The notes below the pieces were generated by a model that worked only from the letters and a program-made list of their open reading frames with translations, had not been told where the DNA came from and did not search any database. This document shows positions 38,974 to 51,663 of a DNA stretch of 64,000 nucleotides, one piece after another. Position 1 is the first letter of the stretch. Every line of letters starts with the position of its first letter. Made by a program: the position numbers and the translations under genes. Source of the DNA: Kistimonas sp964291505 (GTDB taxonomy: Bacteria; Pseudomonadota; Gammaproteobacteria; Pseudomonadales; Endozoicomonadaceae); the NCBI GenBank assembly GCA_964291505.2, contig OZ220199.1, positions 682,001 to 746,000 of the forward strand, written 5' to 3'.

Positions 38974-39928
38974 AAGGTCGCAACGAGACTTCCCCTCCGG
39001 CGTAAGCGCGCTTCTCGCCATCGTGATTTAATATCAAAGCACCATTCTCACTGACACCTGCAGCAATGCCCGTGATTTCTCTCAGGCCGGTGATCAAGCG
39101 AACCTCTTGACCAGCATAAGCATCGTACCTCTGCCATTCTTCACGAAAAGGCGCAAATCCTCTTTCCTGAAAAATATCGAGAAAGCTGACCAGCTGCCCA
39201 ATCAGCTCACCAACCACACGATTCTTATCAACGGCCATGCCCAGCACACTGCATAAATCAATCGCAGGCTGTGAGATTTCGCTCAACTGATCCTGAGTCA
39301 GCCTGACATTAATACCAATCCCAATAACCACCTGGCATTCACCATTAGGATCACCATTAATTTCAAGCAGGATACCGGCCAGTTTTTTTCCCGAACAAAG
39401 CAGGTCATTGGGCCACTTGAGGGCAAGACCGTTTGCTCCAATGTTCTCAAGGGTTTTCAGAACAGCGAGCCCGACAACAAGACTCAGCCCATCAAGCCCA
39501 GACATACCACTCTCAAAGCGCCATAGCATGGAAAAATAGATGTTGGCACCTAACGGGCTAACCCATGCACGCCCTCGACGTCCACGACCTGCTGTCTGGT
39601 GCTCAGCAACACAGATCTGAACAGGCTCTGGATTTGCCAGTTGCGTCAAAACAGTATCGTTGGTTGAAGAAGCAGAATGAAGGGTTGTAAGGCCAATTCG
39701 TGACCTGATTGACTCCTCAATATATGTGTTAATCCGATCGCCATTCAGCAGAATAATATCACGAGGCAGGCGATAGCCTTTTCCTGCTACTGCATCCAGA
39801 GTCAGCCCTTGCTTTTCCAGCTGCTTCAAGCGTTTCCATACTGCAGCCCGACTAATGCCCAGCGCATCCCCCAACTCTTCACCGGAATGAAACTGCCCAT
39901 CCTGCAAAAGCGTAAGGATATCCTGCAT
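38960..39928 (-). CDS. birA: Biotin-protein ligase / biotin operon repressor BirA
   Basis: Activates biotin to biotinyl-AMP and attaches it to the acetyl-CoA carboxylase carrier protein; with the N-terminal winged helix it also represses biotin genes. Visible are the helix-turn-helix LGDALGISRAAVWKRLKQLEKQG, the ligase motif GRGRRGRAW and KWPNDLL. I take the ATG beginning MQDILTLLQDGQF (322 residues) because TTAGGG precedes it by 8 bases; ATG and TTG codons further upstream lack a ribosome binding site. Confidence 0.92.
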   Translation of the reverse strand: MQDILTLLQDGQFHSGEELGDALGISRAAVWKRLKQLEKQGLTLDAVAGKGYRLPRDIILLNGDRINTYIEESIRSRIGLTTLHSASSTNDTVLTQLANPEPVQICVAEHQTAGRGRRGRAWVSPLGANIYFSMLWRFESGMSGLDGLSLVVGLAVLKTLENIGANGLALKWPNDLLCSGKKLAGILLEINGDPNGECQVVIGIGINVRLTQDQLSEISQPAIDLCSVLGMAVDKNRVVGELIGQLVSFLDIFQERGFAPFREEWQRYDAYAGQEVRLITGLREITGIAAGVSENGALILNHDGEKRAYAGGEVSLRPYEHS

Positions 39929-40065
39929 TGCATTAGCCCTAACCATTTTGCAGGACAATATATAGTGCCCGCAGGTGGCTTACAACGTCATGAGAGTTTC
40001 AGCACTGCGAGCTGTTTCCGGCCAATATGGGTGACTATTCAGCAAATCAGGAAACAACTTAGAAA

Positions 40066-40114
40066 ATGAGGAATGAGGAATGAGGAATGAGGAATGAGGA
40101 ATGAGGAATGAGGA
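40066..40114. repeat. Seven perfect copies of a 7-bp tandem repeat (ATGAGGA)
   Basis: Seven exact head-to-tail copies (49 bp) between the birA start and the rrn terminator. The unit number is prone to change by slippage. On the plus strand it resembles repeated AGGA, but no gene starts downstream, so it is not read as a ribosome binding site array. Confidence 0.95.
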
Positions 40115-40135
40115 AATTATGACGGCACTTAAAGC

Positions 40136-40177
40136 AAAAACCCCGACCGCTAATTTCTCGTTAGCGATCAGGGTTTT
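40136..40177 (-). terminator. Terminator of the rRNA operon
   Basis: Minus-strand stem AAAACCCTGATCGCTAA against TTAGCGGTCGGGGTTTT (mostly paired, one mismatch) with a 7-base loop, ending in TTTTT. It begins 9 bases after 5S rRNA. Confidence 0.9.
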
Positions 40178-40186
40178 AAATTAAAG

Positions 40187-40301
40187 TCTGGCGATGACCT
40201 ACTCTCACATGGGGAGACCCCACACTACCATCGGCGATGTATCGTTTCACTGCTGAGTTCGGGATGGGATCAGGTGGGGCCAATACTCTATGGTCGCCAG
40301 A
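40187..40301 (-). rRNA. rrf: 5S ribosomal RNA
   Basis: 115 bases; the ends TCTGGCGA and TCGCCAGA pair. It contains the conserved CCCATCCCGAACTCAG and GTGGGGTCTCCCCATGTGAGAGTAGG segments typical of gammaproteobacterial 5S. About 135 bp after 23S. Confidence 0.95.
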
Positions 40302-40436
40302 CAAAACTGGTTGAGATCGTAATGTTGATTCATCTTTATTGTTGAATCACCTTACGCTCTCCGGAATCTGTTGAATTTACTGCGCTCACACTCTCAACGA
40401 TCTGCGTCGTTGGCGTTCAAATCGCTTTGGCGTTAT

Positions 40437-43338
<2,902 letters not shown>

Positions 43339-43519
43339 ATATAACCCAAAACAATTTCTGAATTAAATCCACAACCGAAGTTGTTCATTCAAATCAGGAT
43401 CATCTTGATGATCAAACGCCTAGACCAACGCTACCTTTAAGTGCGTTGGATTTACTATACGATCGCCAGATCGTTTGCTTGAGAGTGCTCAGCAACAGTA
43501 AAATTTTCAGATTCCAAAT

Positions 43520-43531
43520 TTTTAAAGAACA
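43520..43531 (-). promoter_or_regulatory. Spacer boxA upstream of 23S
   Basis: Minus-strand TGTTCTTTAAAA, about 180 bases before the 23S 5' end. Directly before it lies a hairpin (AAAAAGCTTTC / GAAAGCTTTTTT at 43531-43557) in the position of boxB, so this is a boxB-boxA pair that reloads the rRNA antitermination complex for 23S. Confidence 0.85.
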
Positions 43532-43589
43532 AAAAAGCTTTCCAGAGAAAGCTTTTTAAATATGTTTAGGGAATGGGTTTGTTTCGAAA

Positions 43590-43665
43590 TGGTGGAGCCA
43601 TGCGGGATCGAACCGCAGACCTCCTGCGTGCAAGGCAGGCGCTCTCCCAGCTGAGCTATGGCCCC
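43590..43665 (-). tRNA. tRNA-Ala (anticodon TGC) in the rRNA spacer
   Basis: 76 bases with encoded CCA. The acceptor stem starts GGGGCCA with TGGCTCC opposite (one G-T pair), and the anticodon loop is TTGCACG. Standard second spacer tRNA. Confidence 0.96.
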
Positions 43666-43699
43666 TTATTCAATGCTTCACCACCCTACCGAAGTAAAG

Positions 43700-43776
<77 letters not shown>

Positions 43777-43804
43777 AATGTATTGAATCCAAACCTGAGA
43801 AATT

Positions 43805-43868
43805 CGACCTCACCCACTCTCCACCTTAAAGGCAGGGGGCGCGCTCTAACCACCCAAGCTACAGACCC
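43805..43868 (-). pseudogene. Truncated tRNA-Ile-like fragment in the 16S-23S spacer
   Basis: Reads GGGTCTGTAGCTTGGGTGGT then TAGAGCGC, matching the acceptor and D arm of the neighbouring tRNA-Ile with a two-base change (CA to TG). The anticodon arm is replaced by unrelated sequence, TGAGGTCG then matches the 3' side of the variable region, and the T arm and 3' acceptor strand are missing. It cannot form a working tRNA. Confidence 0.8.
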
Positions 43869-43966
43869 AAACGCATTCACTAAACACACTTTATTAAAGA
43901 GCAAAGCCGCTTTTAACAACTATCAAGCAATTCGTGTGGACGCTTACCCGAAATGAGAATTTCGAT

Positions 43967-45507
<1,541 letters not shown>

Positions 45508-45677
45508 AAATCGTGTGATGCTTAAGGCATCAAATCTGGCTCATCAGTTCGCAAGAACTACCCATCAATCGTAATGAATTAACAAGTGGTGCTTACTCAT
45601 GATGAAAATCTTTGGTTATTTCCGAAGAAATAACTTTTCTCATCCGAGCAAGCGCCCACACGAATTGCTTGATAATT

Positions 45678-45689
45678 TGTTAAAGAACA
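45678..45689 (-). promoter_or_regulatory. rrn leader boxA
   Basis: Minus-strand TGTTCTTTAACA, the full boxA consensus, about 170 bases before mature 16S and downstream of all three promoters. Loads NusB-S10 for antitermination. Confidence 0.9.
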
Positions 45690-45749
45690 GATCGCTGAAA
45701 GTGATGCAGACTGCGTTTCGAGAACCTTGTCCGTTTCAGCGAGGCCGCC

Positions 45750-45777
45750 ATTCTACAGTGGCGGACTTCAGTGTCAA
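45750..45777 (-). promoter_or_regulatory. rrn promoter nearest 16S
   Basis: Minus-strand TTGACA, 16-base spacer, TAGAAT, followed by GGCGGCC, a GC-rich discriminator. The 16-base spacing is typical of rRNA promoters. Confidence 0.88.
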
Positions 45778-45829
45778 GCGCTTGTTTCAACCGGTGAACC
45801 GGAGAGCGAAGCTCGTTGACAGGCGGCGC

Positions 45830-45857
45830 ATTCTACAGCGTTTCGGCCTTGTGTCAA
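45830..45857 (-). promoter_or_regulatory. rrn promoter, middle
   Basis: Minus-strand TTGACA, 16-base spacer, TAGAAT, then GCGCCGCC. It is 80 bases upstream of the first promoter and shares its surrounding words (GAAACAAGCG before the -35), suggesting a local duplication. Confidence 0.88.
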
Positions 45858-45932
45858 TCGCTTGTTTCATCCTGTGGATAATCCTGCGTTTGACGACCGG
45901 GTCGCTATGAAGCTGACCGCAACAGGAGGCGC

Positions 45933-45960
45933 ATTATAGGGATCAGACTTGCAGTGTCAA
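45933..45960 (-). promoter_or_regulatory. rrn promoter, distal
   Basis: Minus-strand TTGACA, 16-base spacer, TATAAT, then GCGCCTCC. It is a near-perfect consensus; its -35 overlaps the stop codon of msrQ. Confidence 0.88.
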
Positions 45961-46589
45961 CCGTCTTTATCCACAGCCCGGCTAGAAGCGAATGCTCTAA
46001 CTAAGAGTTTCACATGAGGAACTAAACGGTAGCCAAGTAATGCTACGACAATGACTACATAGAGTAATGGCTCGCCGTATCCACTCTTGGATAACCATAA
46101 ATAGTGCAACAAGACCAAAAGCACGGAAACGTAAATCATCCTGTGGAGCTTTTGCCAATTTTTACCCATTCGCTTCATAACCGCGCGAGGCGAGGTCACA
46201 CCCAGCGCAATCAATAGAATCAGTGCCAGTGCTCCAACCAGAATATAAGGTCGTTTGAATAAATCTTGATAAAGCTCAGCCACATCAAGATTTAGCAGGA
46301 AGAAGAAATAAGCTGCAACATGTAATACGGCATAAAACAGCGCATACAAACCCAACATGCGCCGGAATCGCAGCAATTGTGCAAACTGCAAGATACGCTT
46401 TAGCGGTGTGACCGCCAACGTTATACACAGAAAACGTAACGCCCAAACACCCAAAAAAAGCACAATCGCCTTGGCCGGGTCAGGACCAAGCGTATTTTGA
46501 TAGGCAGCAGTTAGCACCCAGCCTAATGGCCAGAGGCATAAAAGGAACACGGGAATCTTGCTGACAGTGACCCAGTTTTTTACTGTCAT
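45957..46589 (-). CDS. msrQ: Heme-binding membrane subunit MsrQ
   Basis: Inner-membrane b-type cytochrome that passes quinol electrons to MsrP for repair of oxidised methionines in periplasmic proteins. Its 210 residues show about six hydrophobic segments and the ferric-reductase-like pattern RRMLGLYALFYAVLHVAAYFFF, with further His residues in KLHRMIYVSVLLVLLHYLW. The start overlaps the msrP stop by one base (TGATG). Confidence 0.93.
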   Translation of the reverse strand: MTVKNWVTVSKIPVFLLCLWPLGWVLTAAYQNTLGPDPAKAIVLFLGVWALRFLCITLAVTPLKRILQFAQLLRFRRMLGLYALFYAVLHVAAYFFFLLNLDVAELYQDLFKRPYILVGALALILLIALGVTSPRAVMKRMGKNWQKLHRMIYVSVLLVLLHYLWLSKSGYGEPLLYVVIVVALLGYRLVPHVKLLVRAFASSRAVDKDG

Positions 46590-47644
46590 CAGAAACTCCT
46601 TTTCAGATCCATACCCTGATACAGGTGCGCCACGTCTTCGGCATAACCATTGAACATCTGGGTTGCAATACGATTTGGGTTAAACAGCGATGTTGGCAAG
46701 CGTCGCTCATTTGCCTGGCTCCAGCGGGGATGATCCACGGTCGGATTCACATTGGCGTAGAATCCATATTCGCCTGGTGCGATAGACTGCCAGGAGGTTT
46801 TCGGCTGGGTTTCCAGCAACCGTATCTTCACAATCGACTTGATGCTTTTGAAGCCATACTTCCATGGAACCACCAGCCGCAGCGGCGCACCGTTCTGCGG
46901 GGGAAGCGTCTTTCCGTACAAACCCACAGCCAGCAACGTCAGCGGATGCATGGCTTCATCCATACGAAGCCCTTCTACGTAAGGCCACTGGATATAGCTG
47001 AATGCGGATTTTTGACCAGGCATCTGCTCAGGATCATGCAGCGTTGTAAACTCGACATACTTTGCCCGGGATGTTGGATTGAATCGCTGCAGCAGTTTTC
47101 CCAGTGAAAATCCCACCCAGGGAATCACCATCGACCAGGCTTCCACACAACGAAGCCGATAAATCCGCTCCTCCATCGTCAAGGGTTTGAGAATATCTTC
47201 GAGGGTATAACGGCCGGGCTTTTCAACCTCGCCTTCTATGACAACAGACCAGGGATCGGTTTTAAACTCACCGGCGTATTTAGCGGGATCTTCCTTGCCG
47301 GTTCCGAATTCATAAAAGTTGTTATAACGAGCCACATCGGTATACGGCGTCATTGCCTCATCCGTCACAAAATCAGATGATTGATAACCTGACACTTTCT
47401 CCCGTAACCAATCTGGCGCGGGATAGTCACGAATCCCCTGATAGCTTGAAGGGTCAGAAGGCGATGGAGGTTGTGACGTTTTTTCGGCTGAAGGCTCTGA
47501 AGCATCACAGGCCGCCAGAAATCCGCCTCCCATGGTTAACAAAGCGAACTGCCCTGCTTTTCTGATAAAAGACCGCCGATCAGCGTAAATCGTCTCCGAT
47601 GTAATCTCGCTGCTGGCAATGGGCTCAGGCTTCTTTATCAGCAT
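46589..47644 (-). CDS. msrP: Periplasmic methionine sulfoxide reductase, molybdopterin subunit MsrP
   Basis: Tat-exported molybdoenzyme reducing free or protein-bound methionine sulfoxide. It has 351 residues with a twin-arginine signal (DRRSFIRKAG, Arg23-Arg24) and the molybdenum-ligand cysteine Cys166 in YRLRCVEAWSMVIPW. Also conserved are GLYGKTLPPQNGAPLRLVVPWKYGFK and the C-terminal FNGY. AGGGGG about 9 bases upstream supports the start. Forms a two-gene operon with msrQ. Confidence 0.95.
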   Translation of the reverse strand: MLIKKPEPIASSEITSETIYADRRSFIRKAGQFALLTMGGGFLAACDASEPSAEKTSQPPSPSDPSSYQGIRDYPAPDWLREKVSGYQSSDFVTDEAMTPYTDVARYNNFYEFGTGKEDPAKYAGEFKTDPWSVVIEGEVEKPGRYTLEDILKPLTMEERIYRLRCVEAWSMVIPWVGFSLGKLLQRFNPTSRAKYVEFTTLHDPEQMPGQKSAFSYIQWPYVEGLRMDEAMHPLTLLAVGLYGKTLPPQNGAPLRLVVPWKYGFKSIKSIVKIRLLETQPKTSWQSIAPGEYGFYANVNPTVDHPRWSQANERRLPTSLFNPNRIATQMFNGYAEDVAHLYQGMDLKRSF

Positions 47645-47662
47645 TATTCTTGCCCCCTAACG

Positions 47663-47698
47663 AAAAAAAGCGTTATTGCTTTAAACAATAACGCTTTT
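47663..47698 (-). terminator. Terminator of pssA
   Basis: AAAAGCGTTATTG / CAATAACGCTTTT, a 13-bp stem with a 7-base loop, followed on the minus strand by more T. It lies between the pssA stop and the msrP start. Confidence 0.9.
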
Positions 47699-47733
47699 GG
47701 GTGTCTTTTGGATTCAAAGAATCCAGACTTTCG

Positions 47734-48564
47734 TTAGTGGCCGGACTCAGCCTTCTTAGTCCCTACACCACCAAGATTCATGATAGACATGATCGGACCT
47801 GAGCAGGCATAAGCCAGGAAGATGAACAACAGAACACGGGGCGGATCAGTAAAGATCACCGCGAAACACAGCACAACAACCAGAATAAAGAAGAACGGTA
47901 CACGCCCTTTGAAATCCAGCTGTTTGAAGCTGTTATAACGGAAGTTGCTGATCATCATGATGCCAGACAAGCCAGTGATCAGAGCCGCGAGAATGGCAAT
48001 CGCGATATTGGAGCCATCAACCCCATAGTCACTGAACGCCCAGACCATACCCGCAACCACTGCGGCGGCAGACGGGCTTGGCAGTCCGGTAAAGAACCGC
48101 TTGTCAGCAGTTTCAACCTGCGTATTGAAGCGTGCAAGTCTGAGAGCGGCGCAGGCGGCATAGATAAAAGCGACCATCCAGCCAAACTTGCCCAGATCGT
48201 GGAGTGCCCAGCTAAAAGACACCAGCGCCGGTGCCACACCAAAAGACACCATATCAGACAGGCTGTCATACTCAGCGCCAAACTTGCTCTGGGCATTGAT
48301 CAGACGAGCGACGCGCCCATCCAGACCATCCAGAATCATGGCAACAAAAATCGCAATGGACGCCGCGCTGAACGCACCGGACATCGCACTGACAACCGCA
48401 TAAAAACCACAGAACAGCGCACCTGTCGTGAACAGGTTGGGCAGTAGATAAATCCCTTTGCGGCGGACCTGTTGCCCGTCTTCCGCCACTTCTTCGACAT
48501 GCTCGTCTACTGGCAGCATGGCATCAACGACTGAGTCGTCTTTCTTTTCCGGTTGGTCAACCAT
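47734..48564 (-). CDS. pssA: CDP-diacylglycerol-serine O-phosphatidyltransferase
   Basis: Integral membrane enzyme making phosphatidylserine, precursor of phosphatidylethanolamine. Its 276 residues contain the CDP-alcohol phosphotransferase motif DGLDGRVARLINAQSKFGAEYDSLSD with all motif aspartates. Several membrane segments follow; the N-terminal 35 residues are a charged cytosolic extension. This is the membrane-bound type, unlike the phospholipase-D-type enzyme of E. coli. Confidence 0.94.
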   Translation of the reverse strand: MVDQPEKKDDSVVDAMLPVDEHVEEVAEDGQQVRRKGIYLLPNLFTTGALFCGFYAVVSAMSGAFSAASIAIFVAMILDGLDGRVARLINAQSKFGAEYDSLSDMVSFGVAPALVSFSWALHDLGKFGWMVAFIYAACAALRLARFNTQVETADKRFFTGLPSPSAAAVVAGMVWAFSDYGVDGSNIAIAILAALITGLSGIMMISNFRYNSFKQLDFKGRVPFFFILVVVLCFAVIFTDPPRVLLFIFLAYACSGPIMSIMNLGGVGTKKAESGH

Positions 48565-48725
48565 TTACGCGTTTCCGGATACTGACAAAAAGAGAAGGCC
48601 ACTCTATCACGAAAAAAAACCACTTTGTGTATACAGATCAATAAAGCACGTAGTTAACGTACTCGTGAACACCAGAAAAGTCGCATTGAATTTGATATTT
48701 AACATGCTCGCAGGAATGGACCAAG

Positions 48726-49607
48726 TCATGGGACTTCATGACGACGAGTCCGATTTTCGTCTTGATCATCATCCAGTACGCTTTGACTGTCCTCACCACA
48801 ATAGTGGCCACCGGCACTATTCATCAAGGGTTCTACCACACCGGTAAACAACAACCCCGCCAAAACACCACCAATAACAGGTCCAAGAACATAGACAGTA
48901 AGAAAACCAAAATGATCGTCGGGAAGCGCCGCCTTTCCCCAACCACTGAGCATGCTCAGCAACCGAGGCGAAAGATCTCTTGCCGGATTAAGTCCCGCCT
49001 GTGTCAGTGGTGCGATAATCGAGATAATGGCTGTAACAGTCAGGCCTATAAAAAAGGGAGCCAGCGTTTTATCGGGCCTTCCCGTATTACAGCCTTCCGT
49101 CAGGGCAAGAATCATAAAAACAAGGCCGAAGGTTCCTATGCCTTCTGCAAATAACGCATTGATGGTGGATACCGATGCCACATTTCCAGCCATGGGATTG
49201 GGATAAAACTCCCCAAATATCATGGCGCTTGCGACAGAGGCATCGGTACCACGCACGATCTCATGGGCTGCCTCAAACTGGAGGATAGAACTGTAAAACA
49301 ACCAATACAGACATATTGCCGCAACCAGTGCACCAGAAAACTGCGCGCCAAGATACCAGGGAAGCAAAGCAGCATGCATCCTTCGACTGACAACCATGGC
49401 AATGCTGACCGCAGGATTAAGGTGGGCGCAGGAAAGTCGACGTGTCGCATAAATGGCAAGCGTCACAGCCAGCCCCCAGATGATTGCCACCTGAAAAAGT
49501 CCCACATGAGCAGAAAACAGAACCGTTACCGCGACTGAGCCGCAACCCAAAAAGACGATAATAAATGTGCCAATAAACTCTCCGACAAACTCCTTCGAAT
49601 ATGTCAT
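48726..49607 (-). CDS. Aquaglyceroporin (GlpF-like MIP channel)
   Basis: Inner-membrane channel for glycerol or water. Its 293 residues have six hydrophobic segments plus two half-helices. The NPA boxes are LNPAVS (Asn64) and LNPARD (Asn207); the Arg-Asp after the second box is the glycerol-facilitator signature. The C-terminal tail after residue 270 is hydrophilic and acidic (CGEDSQSVLDDDQDENRTRR). No glycerol kinase or glpD is nearby, so substrate is inferred from the motif only. Confidence 0.9.
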   Translation of the reverse strand: MTYSKEFVGEFIGTFIIVFLGCGSVAVTVLFSAHVGLFQVAIIWGLAVTLAIYATRRLSCAHLNPAVSIAMVVSRRMHAALLPWYLGAQFSGALVAAICLYWLFYSSILQFEAAHEIVRGTDASVASAMIFGEFYPNPMAGNVASVSTINALFAEGIGTFGLVFMILALTEGCNTGRPDKTLAPFFIGLTVTAIISIIAPLTQAGLNPARDLSPRLLSMLSGWGKAALPDDHFGFLTVYVLGPVIGGVLAGLLFTGVVEPLMNSAGGHYCGEDSQSVLDDDQDENRTRRHEVP

Positions 49608-49711
49608 TGATGAAGCTCTCAGCTGAAAACGACTTGATATAACGTCTTTCAGCGTGCAGCCGTAAAAACGCTATAGGGACAAAAAGATGAATACCCGCAG
49701 CCAATGAATCG

Positions 49712-49743
49712 TTTGACGGAACGCCAAAAATCGTCCCGTCAAA
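49712..49743. repeat. Inverted repeat in the divergent intergenic region
   Basis: TTTGACGG A ACG / CGT C CCGTCAAA, an 11-bp stem with one mismatch and an 8-base loop. It lies between the divergently transcribed aquaglyceroporin gene and the PLP enzyme gene, so an operator is possible. No terminator-type T-run fits the direction of either gene. Confidence 0.5.
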
Positions 49744-49854
49744 AAATCTTCAGGGGGCTATTCATAAGTAGAACTGAAGTAACACATATGGATTTGCCTG
49801 AAGCAAAGCTACAGGGATAAAGTAGTTGATAAGGGACAAAGAAGGAATTCAACC

Positions 49855-51621
49855 ATGAGCATGGATCCGCTGGCATCAGCCCGACGCCTTTCACCCCGAA
49901 GAAAAACCTCCTCTGCAGCCTCCATTGACGAATTAACCCATGAGCAGCTTCATCATTTTGGTATAGACCCGACCTCAGCCATGGGGGAAAAACTTGAGGC
50001 CGTTACGGCCAACCTCTATCGCTCTGGTCATAGTATTGATGAATTGCTAAGTACTACTTTCAGCCTGCTCGACACTCTGTCGCACAATGATCGGATCAGC
50101 TACTTCAATGCCAAAAAGTTTCTCTGCTTCCAGCTGGCCAAACTGATTGATACGTTACAACCGTCCATGAAAGGCGACTATCAGGCACTCTCCTTTTCTG
50201 ATAAAAGTCGCTCGGTTAAAGGTGAACACCCACTGTTTTGTAATGTAAGCGCCCTGTTCTCTGCGACACCTGCCGTAGTGAGAACGGCCACCTATTTATA
50301 TGCCTGCACTGAATGGGTGGACGATGCATTCCATGGTCGGGAGAGTACCCATCCGATTTATACCCGCCTGCTGAACCCGACCTCAATGGCATTGGCCAAC
50401 AGCATGGTCGATCTTGAGGCTGGCCCGCTTGCCGGTGAATATCTTGCATGGAACTTCAACAGTGGCATGGCCGCTATTGATGCACTGCTCAGTAATCAAC
50501 TGCGTCATGGTGATATTCTTATTGTTTCGCGCAATGTTTATGGTGGCACCCACCAACTACTGCATGATTACTTTGCCCGAACGGATCGACTGGCAATAGA
50601 ACTGGTCTGGTTCGACGGTTATACCCACGACGATTTCCAACAGATACTCGAAGATACTTGGGCTCAATATGCTGATGCACTGAGTAATGGGAAAAATCTC
50701 AGTATCTACCTTGAATCCCCATGCAACCCTCACGGTTACGTACTGGATGTTCCCGCCATCTGCCAGCTTGCCCACCAGCACAACCATACCGTGATGCTGG
50801 ACGCCACCCTGGCAACCCCATTCCTGCAAAAACCGCTGCAGCATAACGATGCGAATAAACGACCGGATTTCCTTATTCACAGTTACACAAAAGATATCTC
50901 GGGCAGTGGCAGTACAACCGCTGGCGTCGTGATTGGGAAAAACCACCGAATGTTTATTCCCAAGGGCGATACCGCTGAAGGACTGAACTGGGATCAAACC
51001 TTATTCTGGGATGTCTACTATATAAAAGGCAGCTTTCTGGATGCCGACAAAGCCATTGATGTCTATAACGGCATGAAGACTCTGGAGTCCCGGATGCTGG
51101 GTAAATGCATCAATACCCGGGTATTTGCTGAATTCCTCGCTTCTCACCCGGCAATACAGGTAAACAGTAACGCCATTGCCAGCAATCCCAACCGTGCGCT
51201 TTGCCAGGAGCAACAATACCTGGGATTACCCAGTCCACTGTTCAGTATTGATTTTGAACAGGCCAATATCCCCAAAGAGGCATTCACCCGATTCTTTGAC
51301 GCGCTGGAACCGGCTTTCAGTCATATGGTCAGTCTGGGCCAAAGCAACACCTTACTACTATGTCCGGCGCTAACGTCACATTCAGAACTCAGTGAACAGG
51401 CACTCGAAGATGCCGGTATTACCCCAACCACTATCCGAATTGCCATGGGCAATGAGAACCCACTGGATTTGATCACACACTTCCGGGCAGCGGCAGAGTG
51501 CCATATTGATCCTGTACTCCCCGGCTTTTCTTCACAATTTATTGCGCAGGATGCCGTTAACCTGTTGCTGAAAAGCGTTTACCTAGAAACACATACTGCG
51601 CATATAGAAAGCTGTCTGTAA
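49855..51621 (+). CDS. Long Cys/Met-metabolism-type PLP enzyme with N-terminal extension
   Basis: 588 residues, about 200 longer than cystathionine gamma-synthase or methionine gamma-lyase. The PLP core is clear: SGMAAIDALLSNQLRHGD, YGGTHQL, ESPCNPHGYVLDV, the pyridine-ring aspartate in LDATLATPF and the Schiff-base Lys346 in HSYTKDISGSGS. The N-terminal part (to about residue 130) is unusual and contains a Lys/Arg-rich start. AAGGAA precedes the ATG. No sulfur-metabolism genes are adjacent. A gamma-synthase or lyase acting on a cysteine- or homoserine-derived substrate is likely, but the reaction is not determined. Confidence 0.8.
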   Translation: MSMDPLASARRLSPRRKTSSAASIDELTHEQLHHFGIDPTSAMGEKLEAVTANLYRSGHSIDELLSTTFSLLDTLSHNDRISYFNAKKFLCFQLAKLIDTLQPSMKGDYQALSFSDKSRSVKGEHPLFCNVSALFSATPAVVRTATYLYACTEWVDDAFHGRESTHPIYTRLLNPTSMALANSMVDLEAGPLAGEYLAWNFNSGMAAIDALLSNQLRHGDILIVSRNVYGGTHQLLHDYFARTDRLAIELVWFDGYTHDDFQQILEDTWAQYADALSNGKNLSIYLESPCNPHGYVLDVPAICQLAHQHNHTVMLDATLATPFLQKPLQHNDANKRPDFLIHSYTKDISGSGSTTAGVVIGKNHRMFIPKGDTAEGLNWDQTLFWDVYYIKGSFLDADKAIDVYNGMKTLESRMLGKCINTRVFAEFLASHPAIQVNSNAIASNPNRALCQEQQYLGLPSPLFSIDFEQANIPKEAFTRFFDALEPAFSHMVSLGQSNTLLLCPALTSHSELSEQALEDAGITPTTIRIAMGNENPLDLITHFRAAAECHIDPVLPGFSSQFIAQDAVNLLLKSVYLETHTAHIESCL

Positions 51622-51623
51622 AC

Positions 51624-51654
51624 GAAGAGAGGCGCTGTTGCAGCGCCTCTCTTC
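51624..51654. terminator. Convergent terminator hairpin
   Basis: GAAGAGAGGCGCTG / CAGCGCCTCTCTTC, a perfect 14-bp stem with a 3-base loop, between two convergent genes. Neither side has a pure T-run, so efficiency is uncertain. Confidence 0.75.
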
Positions 51655-51663
51655 ACTCTCATC

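Noticed and set aside
40066..40114. Tandem repeat considered as a CRISPR array
   Set aside because: The unit is only 7 bp and head-to-tail without spacers. No cas genes are nearby.
51624..51654. 14-bp inverted repeat considered as a mobile element end or attachment site
   Set aside because: It sits between two convergent genes with a 3-base loop, as a terminator should; no transposase or matching copy was seen.
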